64,000 nt of DNA from Lacrimispora xylanisolvens (lineage in GTDB: Bacteria; Bacillota; Clostridia; Lachnospirales; Lachnospiraceae). Shown piece by piece: positions 43,449-51,787 of this stretch. The position numbers and the translations under genes were made by a program. The notes under the pieces were generated by a model. The model was not told the DNA's origin and did no database searches. It saw only the letters and a list, made by a program, of their open reading frames with translations. The DNA lies in contig NZ_PTJA01000006.1 of the NCBI RefSeq assembly GCF_002934545.1, positions 1 to 64,000 of the forward strand, read 5' to 3'. Position 1 is the first letter of the stretch; the number at the start of each line of letters is the position of its first letter.

Positions 43449-44402
43449 TTACCTTAACATCATATCTTCGATATTATCAAGACGAATATTCAGGGCAATG
43501 GGATCAGAGCTTGCAAACCAGATATTGGCGTCCACAATCGCTGTGTTTTCTTTCTTTACTGCCTCCAGGCTTTGCCATACTGCAGATTTCTTTAGTTCTG
43601 CATATGCCTGCTGGCTTGTTTCATCGGGGCGGACAGCCAGTATTAAGTAATCCATATCAAGCTGCGGCAAAGCCTCCATGGAAATCGTTGCATTCCAGCC
43701 GTCTCCAAAATCAACTACACCCTCACTGGCAGATGACCAACTCATATCACGGTAAAGATCTTTAAAATAGACCGAAGCAGGATTGAGAATTTGCAGCTCC
43801 TTGCCCTGTACGCGCATGTAAGCAACCTTTGCTCCCTGTGGATACTTCTCCTTTATCTCCTGCTGCAGCTTAGAAATGCGCTCATCATATTCTTTCTGCA
43901 GTGCAAAAGCAGTCTCCTCTTTTCCTACCAGCTGGGCTACGGTATGAAAGGTCGCCCAGTCATCGGTCGCTGACTCTAATAAAACGGTAGGGGCAATTGC
44001 TGACAGCAATTCATATTGCTCCTTGTGAACTGATGCTATTCCAATAATTAAATCAGGCTCCAGTTCCATCAATGCTTCCAGATTAAGTGAATCGGTTTCA
44101 CCAAGATCAACCGAACCAGCCAGATTACTTTTAATATAATCCGGGAATCCGCTCTGAGTTGCAGTGCCCACTGGAATCGTATCCAGCGCAGCCAGATAGC
44201 CGGTAATACCAATCAGGGCGGAGGCGATTCGTTTTGGGTTGGCTGGTATTTCTACCGGTCCCATAGCCGTTTCAACCATAACTTTATCAACTGCGGCGCC
44301 TGTAGTTTCGTCTGTTTCCGATGTCTGTTTGCTGTTCGCGCAGCCGGATAAACACGCTACAACAAGAATAAAACAGAAAACCAGGGAAAATATGCGTTTC
44401 AT
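43449..44402 (-). CDS. Siderophore-binding lipoprotein
   Basis: 317 aa with a lipoprotein signal (LVFCFILVVACLSGC) and a FepB/FhuD-like binding fold (PVEIPANPKRIASALIG, EALMELEPDLIIGIASVHKE). It captures ferric siderophore for the two-permease ABC system. First gene of the operon, under the palindromic operator at 44433-44474 that also occurs at the other siderophore operon. Confidence 0.9.
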   Translation of the reverse strand: MKRIFSLVFCFILVVACLSGCANSKQTSETDETTGAAVDKVMVETAMGPVEIPANPKRIASALIGITGYLAALDTIPVGTATQSGFPDYIKSNLAGSVDLGETDSLNLEALMELEPDLIIGIASVHKEQYELLSAIAPTVLLESATDDWATFHTVAQLVGKEETAFALQKEYDERISKLQQEIKEKYPQGAKVAYMRVQGKELQILNPASVYFKDLYRDMSWSSASEGVVDFGDGWNATISMEALPQLDMDYLILAVRPDETSQQAYAELKKSAVWQSLEAVKKENTAIVDANIWFASSDPIALNIRLDNIEDMMLR

Positions 44403-44432
44403 ATGTATACTCCATTCTATGCATTCCAGAGT

Positions 44433-44485
44433 GTTAGTCTTCGCTAACCTTTCGCTATTTTAGCATAGACTAACCGGATCGTCAA
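44433..44485 (-). promoter_or_regulatory. Promoter and palindromic operator of siderophore operon 2
   Basis: Minus-strand promoter TTGACG (44480-44485), 17-bp spacer, TAAAAT (44457-44462). GTTAGTCTTCGCTAAC (44433-44448) lies downstream of the -10, another CTAAC (44470-44474) lies in the spacer, and a CTAT/ATAG dyad overlaps the -10. The 16-bp pattern matches the one at 22817-22832 at 14 of 16 positions, implying a shared iron-responsive repressor. Confidence 0.65.
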
Positions 44486-44648
44486 TCAATTATTATTTGC
44501 TCTTTTGAAGACTATATTAAAGCAGTATGCCCACAAACATTGCTTCCAGATCTCTTTCAAATATGGTATCCTCAATAAAAAGCATGCACAGTCAAGCGGT
44601 ATCCCTGACAGACATGGTATACTGCAGGAAAAAAGGAGGTGCTTAAAT

Positions 44649-45554
44649 ATGCACGCATGGGAACAAATACAACAAACAGTCAATTATATTGAAGATCATT
44701 TAAATGAGGATATTAATATTGAGGATCTGGCAAAAACAGCTTGTCTGTCTCCGTTCTATTATCAACGCTTATTTAGCCGCCTTGTCAAAAAACCGGTCGC
44801 TGAGTATATCAAACTCCGCCGTGTGGCAAAGGCAGCAGACTGCTTACTCCAATCAGACATAAGAATCCTGGATATTGCATTAGAGCTTGGATTTACCTCT
44901 CACGAACACTTTTCCCGCACATTTAAAAACACCTTTGGTCTGACTCCAGATGAGTACCGCAAAAACCCACAGACTCTCAACCGTATGACAAAACCCCAGC
45001 TTCTGCTTCACTACACACTGGTAGATGAGGAAGTGCCGCTGATTACCGATGGTATTGTTCTGGAAATACACAGAGAAGAACTGAAAGAACCAGTTCATTA
45101 TATGGGGTTAATAAAGGATGTACCAATCCATCATATAGACGGTCTCGGAACAGAGTCCGGAATAGATCCGCTTGCCTCACTTTGGGATGACTTCCATAAA
45201 CAAAAAACTGTATTGACCTGTGTTTCTGAGGAAAAAGAGGAAATTGGGGTCGCATACTCCAGTTTAAAAGAAGGGTATTTTAGCTATTTTGCCGGTATGC
45301 CTTATGAGCACGCAGAAATTCCAAGCGCTTTTAAGAGCTGGGAATTACCTGCTGGAGAATATATTATCTGCTCTTTTGAAGCCGAGAGTTTTGAAGCACT
45401 TGTTGTGGATGCGCTTTATAAAGCCCAGCATTATATTTATAATACATGGCTTCCTAAACACAAATTGCAGACTGATGCTTTCTGCGCGGAACGCTATGCA
45501 AGCCATTCACCTGATACAACAAATATGGAGATCTGGCTTAGAAATCTCATCTGA
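44649..45554 (+). CDS. AraC-family regulator with GyrI-like domain
   Basis: About 301 aa. AraC helix-turn-helix pair at the N-terminus (INIEDLAKTACLSPFYYQRL; ILDIALELGFTSHEHFSRTF) and a GyrI-like C-terminal ligand domain (YFAGMPYEHAEIP, LPAGEYIICSFEAE, NMEIWLRNLI). ATG at 44649 has AAAAGGAGGTGCTTAAAT; the 48 codons upstream are unsupported. It is divergent from the siderophore operon 2, which it may activate if it senses a siderophore-like ligand, as some AraC proteins do. Confidence 0.86.
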   Translation: MHAWEQIQQTVNYIEDHLNEDINIEDLAKTACLSPFYYQRLFSRLVKKPVAEYIKLRRVAKAADCLLQSDIRILDIALELGFTSHEHFSRTFKNTFGLTPDEYRKNPQTLNRMTKPQLLLHYTLVDEEVPLITDGIVLEIHREELKEPVHYMGLIKDVPIHHIDGLGTESGIDPLASLWDDFHKQKTVLTCVSEEKEEIGVAYSSLKEGYFSYFAGMPYEHAEIPSAFKSWELPAGEYIICSFEAESFEALVVDALYKAQHYIYNTWLPKHKLQTDAFCAERYASHSPDTTNMEIWLRNLI

Positions 45555-45640
45555 ACTGGTTTTAGCAAAACAGGAACAGCAAACCCCAAAAATAGTTGAT
45601 ATAATACAGTTACCGTACGGAGGAAAGGCAAGGAGATTAT

Positions 45641-46537
45641 TTGGAATATAGTAAGACAATCGAACAAAGCATACACTTTATTGAAAGAAATATAAAAGAA
45701 GAATTGACAGCGGAACAAATATCACAGCAGGCGGGATATTCCGTATTTCATTTTTGCAGAATTTTTGCTGTCAGTCAAGGGATTCCACTTATGGAATTCG
45801 TCCGTAAAAAGCGATTATTGCTTTCCCGTGCAGACCTTCTTATTAGTAAAAAGATTATAGAAGTTGCACTTGATTACGGATTCGAAACTGCAAGCGGATA
45901 TTCAAAAGCGTTTCGTAAAGAATTCGGTTATAGCCCTACTACCTATATTTCCAGAATGAGCGGCTGTGATGTGAAAGAAATTATAACAAATTTAGGGGGT
46001 ATTATTATGAATCCTGTTATTATAAGAAAACCAGCTTTTCTGGTTGCTGGCTATGGAATTAACACAAGTATTGCAGAAAATTATACAAAGGATATCGCTG
46101 CATATTGGGATACCTATGATGGAGAAAATCTGGAAAGTAAAATGTATCAACAATTAAATCCGCCCAATCATGGGGAAGTTGGAATCTGTGTGCCTAACTC
46201 AGAAAATGGCAGCGCTGTTTATTTATTGGGTGTTATTGTTGATGACTTTGAAAAAGTAACTCCGGATATGATGACCATTACTGTACCGGAAGCAGAATAT
46301 GCTGTTTTTACAACACCACCTGTTAAAGAAATTCTTGCAGCCCAGACAGAAGATCATGATCCGTTTTCAACCGCTATAAAACAGACATGGAAATACATTT
46401 TCAACGAATGGTTTCCTTCCAGCAATTATGAATTCGATGAAACAAAGATGGATTTTGAATTTTATGATGAGCGCTGCCATGAGACCAAAGATGCGGTAAT
46501 GGAAATTTATGTACCTGTTATTCGCAAATCCATCTGA
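45641..46537 (+). CDS. AraC-family regulator with GyrI-like domain
   Basis: 298 aa, second member of a tandem pair with the same architecture: AraC domain (LTAEQISQQAGYSVFHFCRI; IEVALDYGFETASGYSKAF) then a GyrI-like domain (TVPEAEYAVFTTPPV, IFNEWFPSSNYEFDE, VMEIYVPVIRK). The start is TTG at 45641 with AAGGAG five bases upstream; there is no nearby in-frame ATG. It may have arisen by duplication of the preceding gene, followed by divergence. Confidence 0.85.
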   Translation: MEYSKTIEQSIHFIERNIKEELTAEQISQQAGYSVFHFCRIFAVSQGIPLMEFVRKKRLLLSRADLLISKKIIEVALDYGFETASGYSKAFRKEFGYSPTTYISRMSGCDVKEIITNLGGIIMNPVIIRKPAFLVAGYGINTSIAENYTKDIAAYWDTYDGENLESKMYQQLNPPNHGEVGICVPNSENGSAVYLLGVIVDDFEKVTPDMMTITVPEAEYAVFTTPPVKEILAAQTEDHDPFSTAIKQTWKYIFNEWFPSSNYEFDETKMDFEFYDERCHETKDAVMEIYVPVIRKSI

Positions 46538-46570
46538 CAGATCAAGTCTCTTATTTATTGAGTACTAACA

Positions 46571-46609
46571 AAAAGTGGGCTGCCTGTTGTTTCTAAGCCG
46601 CCCACTTTT
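46571..46609. terminator. Bidirectional terminator
   Basis: AAAAGTGGGC (46571-46580) pairs with GCCCACTTTT (46600-46609), between the plus-strand AraC gene and the minus-strand arsC. Confidence 0.8.
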
Positions 46610-46611
46610 TA

Positions 46612-47028
46612 TTATAGCATCTGATTTTTCAGCCTGTTTCTTAAATCTAAGATTTTATTCTCGATTATCCCAATGGTTTTCTCAAAAGCACCATCGTCTT
46701 TCCCTGAAGGATCATCTAATCCCCAGTCCTCTCTTATTTTACAGGGAAGAACCGGGCATTTCACATTGCATCCCATGGTAATTACCACATCAGGACCTGG
46801 TATCTCATCTATTAACTTACTTTTCTGTGATGCCTCCATATCAATTCCATATATCTTTTTCATTAACCGGACTGCATCCTGATTGATCTGATCTTTTAAT
46901 TGGGTTCCTGCCGAATAGCTTTCAAACACATCACTGGCAAGATGCTTTCCTAACGCTTCTGCTATCTGGCTTCGGCAGGAGTTGTGTACACAAACGAAGG
47001 CAACTTTCGTTTTATGATCTTTATTCAT
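46612..47028 (-). CDS. arsC: Arsenate reductase, LMW-phosphatase type
   Basis: 138 aa of the thioredoxin-coupled class: the catalytic loop CVHNSCRSQIAEAL (CX5R), and the redox-active downstream Cys pair in TMGCNVKCPVLPC. It reduces As(V) to As(III) for export by Acr3. Last gene of the ars operon, 20 bp after arsA. Confidence 0.92.
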   Translation of the reverse strand: MNKDHKTKVAFVCVHNSCRSQIAEALGKHLASDVFESYSAGTQLKDQINQDAVRLMKKIYGIDMEASQKSKLIDEIPGPDVVITMGCNVKCPVLPCKIREDWGLDDPSGKDDGAFEKTIGIIENKILDLRNRLKNQML

Positions 47029-47048
47029 ATCACTTTCACCTCTTTTAT

Positions 47049-48797
47049 CTACAGCAGATATAAACTCTCGTCTTTTATTTCATCCGGTCTCCAGCTGATC
47101 ACTGCAAAATTTCCATTGGAGTGGGCATCCACCTTATTAATCCATTGAATTTCATTACTGGCTTTTGCTGACAGCAAATGATTCGTGGTACCGGTACGGT
47201 AAAGGGATGAATTAATAACCCACCACTTTGCGGCAATGCCCGCCCGCTTTAAATCCGCCTCCAGACGCAGAGCTTCATATACCGGGGTAGTTTCAGCAAG
47301 AGTGACTATAATAACTTCTGTCTCACTTTTATTTCTTAATCTTGGAAGCAGTTTTATGGCTGAATCGGGAACATCACCCTGGGAGCGTTTTATCTCCTGG
47401 TTATAGCTTTGGGTTGAATCCAGAAGTAATAACGTATGGCCAGTGGGTGCGGTATCAATCACTACAATCTGGTCTTCTGCCCTGTCAACAATATCCGCAA
47501 AGGCTCTGAATACCGCTATTTCCTGGGTACAGGGGGATCTTAAATCTTCTTCTATATATGCAAGATCCTCCTCTGACATCGTTTCCCTGGCTTTATTAAG
47601 TACTTCCTGCTGATATTTCTTTAACTCCTCTTTTTCATCAATATGGCTCATTGTAATGTTATCCGTTTCGCTCATAACAAACTTAAGATGAGCAGCCGGA
47701 TCAGTTGTCGTCAGATGTACTTTTTTCCCTCTCTCTGCCAGACCAAGTGCAACAGATGCGGCTATTGTTGTTTTCCCCACACCCCCTTTTCCCATGGTAA
47801 ATATGACTTTTTTCCCAGATAAGTATAAGTCGTCTATTACATCTTTCAGCCCTGGTATCATATCCGCATTGACTTTATCCCCGCTGACAACATCACTGTC
47901 TTTTTTCAGTAAGGCTCTTACGTTTTCCAATCCGGTTATGGGATAGGATCTGAGAGGTATGAAACGGCATTTCAGATTCATAAGTTCTTCTGGCATACCG
48001 GATAGCGCTGCCTGTTGTTTTTTATATAAGCTTTCTGAAATGGTATCATCATATCCCGTCAATAATCCGTTTATGATCAATTTCTGGTTTTTTACTCCAA
48101 TATCTTTGAGTTCATAAGAGGCTCTCGCAGCTTCTTTTAACGGAGTCACCTCAGGTCTTGATACCAGAATTAAGGTTGTAAGAGCTCCATCAGATAATGT
48201 TTTCACAGCCTTTTTATAGATTTCCCTTTTGCTTTCCAGACCGGACAGCTGCCCTAAACAGGAAGCACCGTGGGTATTTTCACTGATAAAGCTGCTCCAG
48301 GCTGATGGGAGCTGGAGCATCCTTAATGTGTGCCCCGTAGGTGCGGTATCAAAGATAATAGAATCAAATTCATCCTGAATTTGTTCATCTGTAATAAACT
48401 TTGAAAACTCATTAAAAGCTGCAATTTCAACTGTGCAGGAGCCAGACATCTGTTCCTCCATATTTTTCAGGACAGCGTCCGGCAGCTGACCCCGATAAGG
48501 GGCAATTACACTTTCCCGGTACTCTGCAGCTGCCTCTATGGGATCTAAGTTGGCTACCACAAGACCAGGCACGCCAGCAATTGGGACGCCTTTATTGTTC
48601 AATTCTGTTTCAAATACATCCTGGAGATTGGAGGCCGGGTCCGTGCTGATCAGCAGCACCCTTTTTCCTGAATCAGCAAGGGATACCGCTGTGGCACAGG
48701 CTGCTGAAGTCTTTCCCACTCCGCCTTTTCCAGTAAAAAAAAGATATTTTGTAAATACTTCTTTTTCTATATTGAACGTTTCCACTAACAGCAACAA
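47049..48797 (-). CDS. arsA: ArsA arsenite-activated ATPase
   Basis: 582 aa with two homologous nucleotide-binding halves: GKGGVGKTS near the N-terminus and GKGGVGKTTIAASVA near 325; both halves have the FDTAPTGHTLRMLQLP / IDTAPTGHTLLLLDS signature. It couples ATP hydrolysis to arsenite extrusion with the membrane carrier and receives As(III) from ArsD. The start is ambiguous: TTG codons at 48797 or 48794, or GTG at 48785, all near the GGAGGGGG formed by the arsD 3' end. All overlap or abut arsD, so the genes are coupled. Confidence 0.92.
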   Translation of the reverse strand: MLLLVETFNIEKEVFTKYLFFTGKGGVGKTSAACATAVSLADSGKRVLLISTDPASNLQDVFETELNNKGVPIAGVPGLVVANLDPIEAAAEYRESVIAPYRGQLPDAVLKNMEEQMSGSCTVEIAAFNEFSKFITDEQIQDEFDSIIFDTAPTGHTLRMLQLPSAWSSFISENTHGASCLGQLSGLESKREIYKKAVKTLSDGALTTLILVSRPEVTPLKEAARASYELKDIGVKNQKLIINGLLTGYDDTISESLYKKQQAALSGMPEELMNLKCRFIPLRSYPITGLENVRALLKKDSDVVSGDKVNADMIPGLKDVIDDLYLSGKKVIFTMGKGGVGKTTIAASVALGLAERGKKVHLTTTDPAAHLKFVMSETDNITMSHIDEKEELKKYQQEVLNKARETMSEEDLAYIEEDLRSPCTQEIAVFRAFADIVDRAEDQIVVIDTAPTGHTLLLLDSTQSYNQEIKRSQGDVPDSAIKLLPRLRNKSETEVIIVTLAETTPVYEALRLEADLKRAGIAAKWWVINSSLYRTGTTNHLLSAKASNEIQWINKVDAHSNGNFAVISWRPDEIKDESLYLL

Positions 48798-49174
48798 CCC
48801 CCTCCAGAGCAGCCGCAGCCTTTTGATTTCTCAGTCTCTGCGCCACCTGCAATTTTGCCAACAAAATGTTCCGGAACATCCAGCAATTTTATAAACTCTT
48901 CATTTGATGGATATCTGCCGGTTATCGCTATATTTCCATCTACTGTAATAACTGGTAAACCATCTACGCCTTTTTCTCTGATAAAATCATTTACTGTTTT
49001 ATTTGTCACAAATTCCTGGGGGGCATTTGTAAGATTAAAACGTCCCACCTGTACTCCGTTATTTTTTAACGTATTCAGTACCGTGGAAATCCTTAATAAT
49101 TCCGGATCAACGGAAACTCCGCAAAGTCCTGTTGAGCAGCACATAGCTGGTTCAAATATCTCCATTTTTTTCAT
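48785..49174 (-). CDS. arsD: ArsD arsenic metallochaperone
   Basis: 129 aa with vicinal Cys pair CC at 12-13, a third Cys in STGLCG, and a Cys-rich tail (CGCSGGGCCC). ArsD binds As(III) and hands it to ArsA, and weakly regulates the operon. ATG at 49174, 24 bp after acr3. Confidence 0.93.
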   Translation of the reverse strand: MKKMEIFEPAMCCSTGLCGVSVDPELLRISTVLNTLKNNGVQVGRFNLTNAPQEFVTNKTVNDFIREKGVDGLPVITVDGNIAITGRYPSNEEFIKLLDVPEHFVGKIAGGAETEKSKGCGCSGGGCCC

Positions 49175-49198
49175 ATTCTGATACTTCCTTTTCTAATA

Positions 49199-50248
49199 TT
49201 ATTTTGTTTCAAACCAATGAGTTGTTTTATTTGCAATCTTAACAAGTATGAGCATAATCGGTACCTCGGTTAAAACACCAACTACGGTGGCAAGTGCTGC
49301 CGGGGAATCCATGCCGAACAGGGCTATGGCAACAGCAACTGCCAGCTCAAAGAAATTGGAAGCGCCGATCATGCCCGCCGGAGCTGCTATATTATGAGGA
49401 AGCTTAAGCACTTTTGCGGCAAGATACGCAAGGAAGAAAATTAAAAATGTCTGTATGGTCAGCGGCACTGCTATGAGTAATATGTGCAGAGGATTATTTA
49501 AAATAACATCACCCTGGAAAGAGAATAAAAGTACAAGCATCAGCAGCAATCCGGCAATTGTTGCATGATCGAACCTGGGAAGAAACTGATTTTCAAAATA
49601 ATCTCTTCCTTTTTTCTTACTGATATACATCCTTGTTAAGACACCTGCCGCTAAAGGTACCACAACAAATAAGACGACTGATAAAATCAGAGTATCCCAG
49701 GGGACAGATACCTTACTCACTCCAAGCAAAAATTTGACAATGGGTACGAAGGCAATTAAAATAATCAAGTCATTGGTTGCAACCTGCACCACGGTGTAGG
49801 CCGGGTTCCCTTTCGTCAGCTGGCTCCATACAAAAACCATGGCTGTACAAGGAGCTGCTCCTAATAAAACGGCACCGGCTAAATATTCTTTTCCCAGATT
49901 TGCAGGAATCAATCCTTTAAATACAACGTAGAAAAAGAAAGAAGCAATTGCAAACATGGTAAATGGTTTGATTAACCAGTTTGTAATCCACGTTACATAT
50001 AATCCTTTGGGATTTTTCCCCACATACTTCACACTTTCAAAATCCACCTTCATCATCATTGGGTAAATCATAATCCAGATTAATATGGCTGTAGGAATCG
50101 ATACATTGGCATATTCAAACTGACTGAAAAATCCAGGTATCGCGGGAAGAAATTTTCCGATTAATACGCCTGCAACCATACACAGGGCTACCCATATGGT
50201 TAAATATCTTTGGAAAAAACCAATCTCTGCTGATTTTTCTTTCTTCAT
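49199..50248 (-). CDS. acr3: Acr3 arsenite efflux permease
   Basis: 349 aa, about ten membrane helices, with the conserved GAAPCTAMVFVWSQLTKG segment containing the essential Cys and the GASNFFELAVAVAIALFG block. It extrudes As(III), alone or with ArsA. ATG at 50248 overlaps the arsR stop by four bases. Confidence 0.94.
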   Translation of the reverse strand: MKKEKSAEIGFFQRYLTIWVALCMVAGVLIGKFLPAIPGFFSQFEYANVSIPTAILIWIMIYPMMMKVDFESVKYVGKNPKGLYVTWITNWLIKPFTMFAIASFFFYVVFKGLIPANLGKEYLAGAVLLGAAPCTAMVFVWSQLTKGNPAYTVVQVATNDLIILIAFVPIVKFLLGVSKVSVPWDTLILSVVLFVVVPLAAGVLTRMYISKKKGRDYFENQFLPRFDHATIAGLLLMLVLLFSFQGDVILNNPLHILLIAVPLTIQTFLIFFLAYLAAKVLKLPHNIAAPAGMIGASNFFELAVAVAIALFGMDSPAALATVVGVLTEVPIMLILVKIANKTTHWFETK

Positions 50249-50607
50249 TCTTCCTCTCCCTCCTGAGTTATTTTTGAATTGGCGCAGACATCAACGGTTT
50301 TGTACTTCTCGCATTGACTGCGGTCGGACTCATAGGTCGGTAATTCAACTATCTTTTTCTGCAGATACTCCCACAGCTCTTTATGTTCCTCTTTAAAACT
50401 GTCGCTGATTCCAAAATATGCCCATTGTGCCTTCTTATAACCGTATAAAATCCCGCAGTTTTTCAGTACCGTCAGATGTCTGGATGCGTTAGACTGTGTC
50501 ATATTCAGACAAATTTCTATCTCACAGACACACATTTCCCGTTCCATCAGCAGAGTCAGGATTCGCAGCCTGCTTTCCTCAGACAGTGCCTTAAAAATAT
50601 CTGTCAA
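50245..50607 (-). CDS. arsR: ArsR-family repressor (first)
   Basis: 120 aa winged-helix metalloregulator with EMCVCEIEICLNMTQSNASR: the Cys pair in the alpha-3 helix is the classical As(III) site. It binds upstream DNA and is released by arsenite. It is directly coupled to acr3. A 10-bp palindrome GCATATATGC lies 35 bp upstream of its start. Confidence 0.9.
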   Translation of the reverse strand: MTDIFKALSEESRLRILTLLMEREMCVCEIEICLNMTQSNASRHLTVLKNCGILYGYKKAQWAYFGISDSFKEEHKELWEYLQKKIVELPTYESDRSQCEKYKTVDVCANSKITQEGEEE

Positions 50608-50641
50608 ACTATCACTCCTTTCTTAGTTAATATCTATATGA

Positions 50642-50651
50642 GCATATATGC
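50642..50651. promoter_or_regulatory. Palindrome between the two arsR genes
   Basis: GCATATATGC, a perfect palindrome within a TATG/CATA-rich region in the 84-bp gap between the arsR genes. It could be an internal operator; no clear promoter was found. Confidence 0.3.
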
Positions 50652-50691
50652 ATATACTATGCGGCATGAATTGGTATGTTACAAAAAAACA

Positions 50692-51024
50692 TCAGTCCAT
50701 CTGGTCATTCGCCGCATCGCATTTCGTATGTTTACAGATACAGTCTTCCTGTTCTGTAGAAATATTGGTCCAGTAATTTTTAATCTTTTCAATTAACTGG
50801 GTATTATTGCTGTAATGCATCCAGGATCCTTCTTTACGGCCTATTACAAGCCCGCATTCTGTGAGTATCTTCATGTGATAAGATAATGTGGGCTGTGTAA
50901 TCTCAAAAGATTCCAGTATATTACATGCACAAAGTTCACCACAGGATAACATTTCCATAATTTTAAGCCTTGTTGTATCACCTAATGCTTTAAATACTGA
51001 CGCATAATCTGCATACTGATCCAT
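50692..51024 (-). CDS. ArsR-family repressor (second)
   Basis: 110 aa, ArsR type with ELCACNILESFEITQPTLSYHM: again a CxC pair in the DNA-recognition helix region, plus Cys residues in its tail (DCICKHTKC) that could form a further thiolate site. Upstream is a long perfect inverted repeat likely to be its operator. Having two ArsR genes in series suggests two thresholds or two inducers. Confidence 0.88.
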   Translation of the reverse strand: MDQYADYASVFKALGDTTRLKIMEMLSCGELCACNILESFEITQPTLSYHMKILTECGLVIGRKEGSWMHYSNNTQLIEKIKNYWTNISTEQEDCICKHTKCDAANDQMD

Positions 51025-51084
51025 TGTCTTCTCCTTTTTATATGCTCAGAATTTATGATATAGATATTTATCTATGTCTTAATT

Positions 51085-51120
51085 ATAAAAACATATTGAT
51101 ATTTGTCAATATGTTTTTAT
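51085..51120. promoter_or_regulatory. Long inverted-repeat operator of the ars operon
   Basis: ATAAAAACATATTGA (51085-51099) and TCAATATGTTTTTAT (51106-51120) form perfect 15-bp arms around a six-base centre, 61 bp before the second arsR start. TTGA...TCAA cores within A/T-rich arms are typical of ArsR-family operators. Confidence 0.65.
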
Positions 51121-51149
51121 GTAATTCCTATATAATTTTATTTACGTAC

Positions 51150-51190
51150 AAAAAGCGCAGGCAGCTCCATGAAAGCTTCCCGCGCTTTTG
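51150..51190. terminator. Terminator after EIIA gene
   Basis: AAAAGCGC (51151-51158) pairs with GCGCTTTT (51182-51189), with an internal GG/CC extension. It closes the glucuronide operon before the ars promoter. Confidence 0.6.
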
Positions 51191-51236
51191 TGGTTATAAT
51201 GTATTATCTATCTCTGTTAATACTCCCCAGAAGTTA

Positions 51237-51767
51237 TTACAGAAAATTAAAGATTTGTTCCAAAGGCTCAACTGAACCTGTCTTCGGCTGGCTCATCGTC
51301 CCCATCAAAGCGGCATTGGGCACCAGAACCATAGTGGTTGTCTGATAACCTTTCTCTTTAATCTTAGCACAATCGAATTCTACCAGCAGCTCCCCTGCTT
51401 TCACATGATCTCCCTGTTTTACCAAAGCATGAAAACCATCACCTTCCAGTTGTACTGTATCGATGCCGATATGAAGCAATACTTCCATTCCATCCCCGGT
51501 TGTCATACCAATTGCATGTCCGGTTGGAAATACAGATACAATCTCACCATCAACCGGAGCATATAACTTTCCTTCTTCTGGTTCGATGCCAACGCCTGGT
51601 CCCATCACTTCTTCTGCAAATACCGGATCGCTTACGTTAGATAGGGGGATTACAGTTCCCTTTAAAGGGCTGTAAATTGTTTTTGGTTCACAGGTTATGC
51701 TCTTAATAACAGGAGTATCTGATTCTTTTTTCTCTTTGTTACCAAATAAATTATCTAAAAATCCCAT
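51237..51767 (-). CDS. PTS glucose-family EIIA
   Basis: 176-aa EIIA-Glc-type domain. The phospho-acceptor is H99 in EVLLHIGIDTVQLEG, with the partner H84 in TGHAIGMTT. It takes phosphate from HPr and passes it to the EIIB Cys. The EIIBC protein encoded two genes upstream lacks an EIIA domain, so this is its natural partner. ATG at 51767 follows AGAGGACTGAGCGA, 20 bp after the beta-glucuronidase stop. Confidence 0.92.
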   Translation of the reverse strand: MGFLDNLFGNKEKKESDTPVIKSITCEPKTIYSPLKGTVIPLSNVSDPVFAEEVMGPGVGIEPEEGKLYAPVDGEIVSVFPTGHAIGMTTGDGMEVLLHIGIDTVQLEGDGFHALVKQGDHVKAGELLVEFDCAKIKEKGYQTTTMVLVPNAALMGTMSQPKTGSVEPLEQIFNFL

Positions 51768-51787
51768 TCGCTCAGTCCTCTATATAA

